Source: Polynucleobacter sp. MWH-S4W17
GTDB lineage: Bacteria; Pseudomonadota; Gammaproteobacteria; Burkholderiales; Burkholderiaceae
Assembly: GCF_018687535.1 (NCBI RefSeq)
Contig: NZ_CP061295.1
Location: 1,178,001 to 1,242,000 of the forward strand
Reading direction: 5' to 3'
DNA: 64,000 nucleotides
In this document: positions 63,701 through 64,000 of the stretch, piece by piece
How positions within the stretch are numbered: position 1 is the stretch's first letter
Layout of the letters: every line of letters starts with the position of its first letter
Notes under the pieces: model-generated
What the model saw: only the letters and a program-made list of their open reading frames with translations
Told to the model about the DNA's origin: nothing
Databases searched by the model: none
Program-made: the position numbers and the translations under genes

Positions 63701-64000
63701 ATCTTCAGCCTGATGAATTTGACCCCAGTACTGACTGGTGGATATCAGGCTCTTCCACTTGCCACTGTTTTCAGGATTGAGGGCTAAGGCTTTCTGATAG
63801 TAAGCAACAGCTTCTTGATAATTGCCTTGCCTCATCCGAATTAAGCCCATGCCACCTAATGCCAAATAATCTTTTGGCCTAGCCTTCAGGGTATCCATGA
63901 GTGGCGCTTCTGCACCTACAATATCTCCCTTATCCAGTAGGTCTAAACCAACCTGACGACGTCTAAGTAAAGGATCGCTTGCAATGCGTTTACGCTCTTC
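60794..64000 (-). CDS. bcsC: Cellulose export protein BcsC (N-terminus beyond window)
   Basis: Periplasmic TPR scaffold joined to an outer-membrane beta barrel that exports cellulose. The frame is open to the right edge, giving at least 1068 residues. TPR repeats fill the N-terminal two-thirds: GLIRMRQGNYQEAVAYYQKA, LALNPENSGKWK, FRLAGVYEGLGSVDKG-like units and many A-x-Y/P-x-x-x helices. After a linker (PPILEPSAVPSGSAYQYKQM) the BcsC_C barrel begins near MIEMRTNWLDSAVDYLSLNG, with GIDAGNAYQVSTFGT-type strands, and ends FVLYVRIALDGTAPNPVPLQ. It leads a minus-strand pair with the small TPR-like gene. The bcsA and bcsB genes may lie to the right of the window. Confidence 0.92.
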   Translation of the reverse strand, partial: EERKRIASDPLLRRRQVGLDLLDKGDIVGAEAPLMDTLKARPKDYLALGGMGLIRMRQGNYQEAVAYYQKALALNPENSGKWKSLISTSQYWGQIHQAEDARDKKNYPLAMEKIRAAIQLEPQGAEGFAVFGTIEAERGNNKEAEKEFREALAIESDNGIALRGLVQLLINNGRRDEALALINAQAPASTSAGKGYDYLRVKILSSQADDLVNKGQSEAAIPYLQSALKLDPLNPWLRFQLAGVYEGLGSVDKGLAVMKEGLRLAPNDPEMTNANVLFLLGADKTEEALSLMRSALAKPSSDAISLRLTYANVLNRLQRDDELDPVLQQLAKAQLSPSDKLKLTQIRLDFDIRQALAAGEIQKAIVLLKQAVALDKDEIWLRLDLARLYAKLHRPKEGIAIFDAFLKTHPNSIEGLYAYALYLSGLDQNQPALKVLESIPASERTPKITRFQRGVWVDLQLTQINRLNAQENHDKAIAQLSVLEDEVSNDPDLSSLVALMWGKIGKVEQANALFQKIEQGTPNLSVEWHLRYANFLLNNDQLEAFQQEMALVSNQKLSPGQKQDYADLQEAAELRAIGQYIRSGDIQVAKQKLQPLISVAPNNYKMMYLDSQIQRREGYLDKAIDIEQRALVQSPVPLSSYHSLSTLKPVTSSSRVSVFQIEPPILEPSAVPSGSAYQYKQMADMIEMRTNWLDSAVDYLSLNGTPGQSYYRATEIPLEWKMPMRADERMTFRADQVNINAGTIDAGNAYQVSTFGTMATVCGGGTGPGKCPTGYSNQSASGTALNIGYEKQNFKADIGTTPLGFLTQNWIGGVKQKLDAGPVGISLELARRPMTSTLLSYAGTRDPVTGSVWGGMVATGGTVGLSLDQGGTLGGWTYYRARSLTGTNVQSNSDNQFMAGLNWRIVNETDRQLSSGLTGMLWGFKRNAGEFTYGQGGYYSPQSYRSVTLPLNYSQRFARFSYVVGGSVSTNWSRTDAAPYFPTNSEYQAASNNATYSGSSGPGSAYSFLAAWEYQVTPSVFVGNRLKLERSPYYAPNSFVLYVRIALDGTAPNPVPLQTQPVIPTSRF

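Overview
The window looks like a chromosomal segment of a moderate-GC freshwater betaproteobacterium of the Burkholderiales, most likely Polynucleobacter or a close relative. This rests on gene content and protein style: a fused FdsG-FdsB formate dehydrogenase subunit, Bug-type and TAXI-type binding proteins, the sox genes and compact operons. No database search was possible. The window holds two tRNA genes and no rRNA, CRISPR array, transposase, integrase or phage gene that I could recognise.

Layout. 1-7434 (minus strand): a two-partner secretion locus, tpsB, then a basic histone-H1-like protein, then a giant exoprotein TpsA1 running off the left edge. 7724-13928: NAD biosynthesis (nadA-nadC forward, nadB reverse) interrupted by a HigBA-like toxin-antitoxin pair with a clear palindromic operator, a truncated antitoxin and a membrane-anchored TAXI binding protein. 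14048-19206: a solitary ParD-like antitoxin and the NAD-dependent formate dehydrogenase genes. 19411-24002: a small lipoprotein, an AsmA/DUF748 protein, a secreted DUF1080 protein, a TumE-like toxin with an HTH partner, a YciI protein and tRNA-Ser(GGA). 24060-30405: acs, then fumarase, murI and a TonB-ExbB-ExbD set. 30409-38223 (minus): a second large exoprotein (TpsA2) followed closely by a DUF4239 bestrophin-like membrane protein, two PstS-like phosphate-binding domains, a TAXI protein and a small secreted protein, with no permease. 38342-42799: tRNA-Leu(UAA), a penicillin acylase family enzyme, two small envelope proteins and purU.

42817-47554 (minus) is the most unusual operon: a two-gene isoquinoline-oxidoreductase-type molybdenum hydroxylase (iorA-iorB) runs straight into soxX-soxY-soxZ-soxA, with no soxB or soxCD in sight. 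Its SoxY lacks the canonical GGCGG carrier tail. 47685-53422 holds lrgAB, a class III aminotransferase, a Bug binding protein, a gamma-glutamyltransferase and MazEF. 53478-64000 holds a PIF1-like helicase, a diguanylate cyclase overlapping an HD-GYP phosphodiesterase, and cellulose genes: bcsZ-bcsG forward meet bcsC and a small TPR-like gene in reverse, with bcsC running off the right edge.

Themes. The window is rich in surface and envelope functions (two TPS exoproteins, cellulose export, several secreted proteins), in c-di-GMP control next to cellulose genes, in substrate-binding proteins without transporters, and in small toxin-antitoxin modules. The strongest candidates for undescribed biology are the iorAB-soxXYZA operon with its altered SoxY tail, the TpsA2/DUF4239/triple binding-protein operon, and the basic protein encoded between tpsB and tpsA1.
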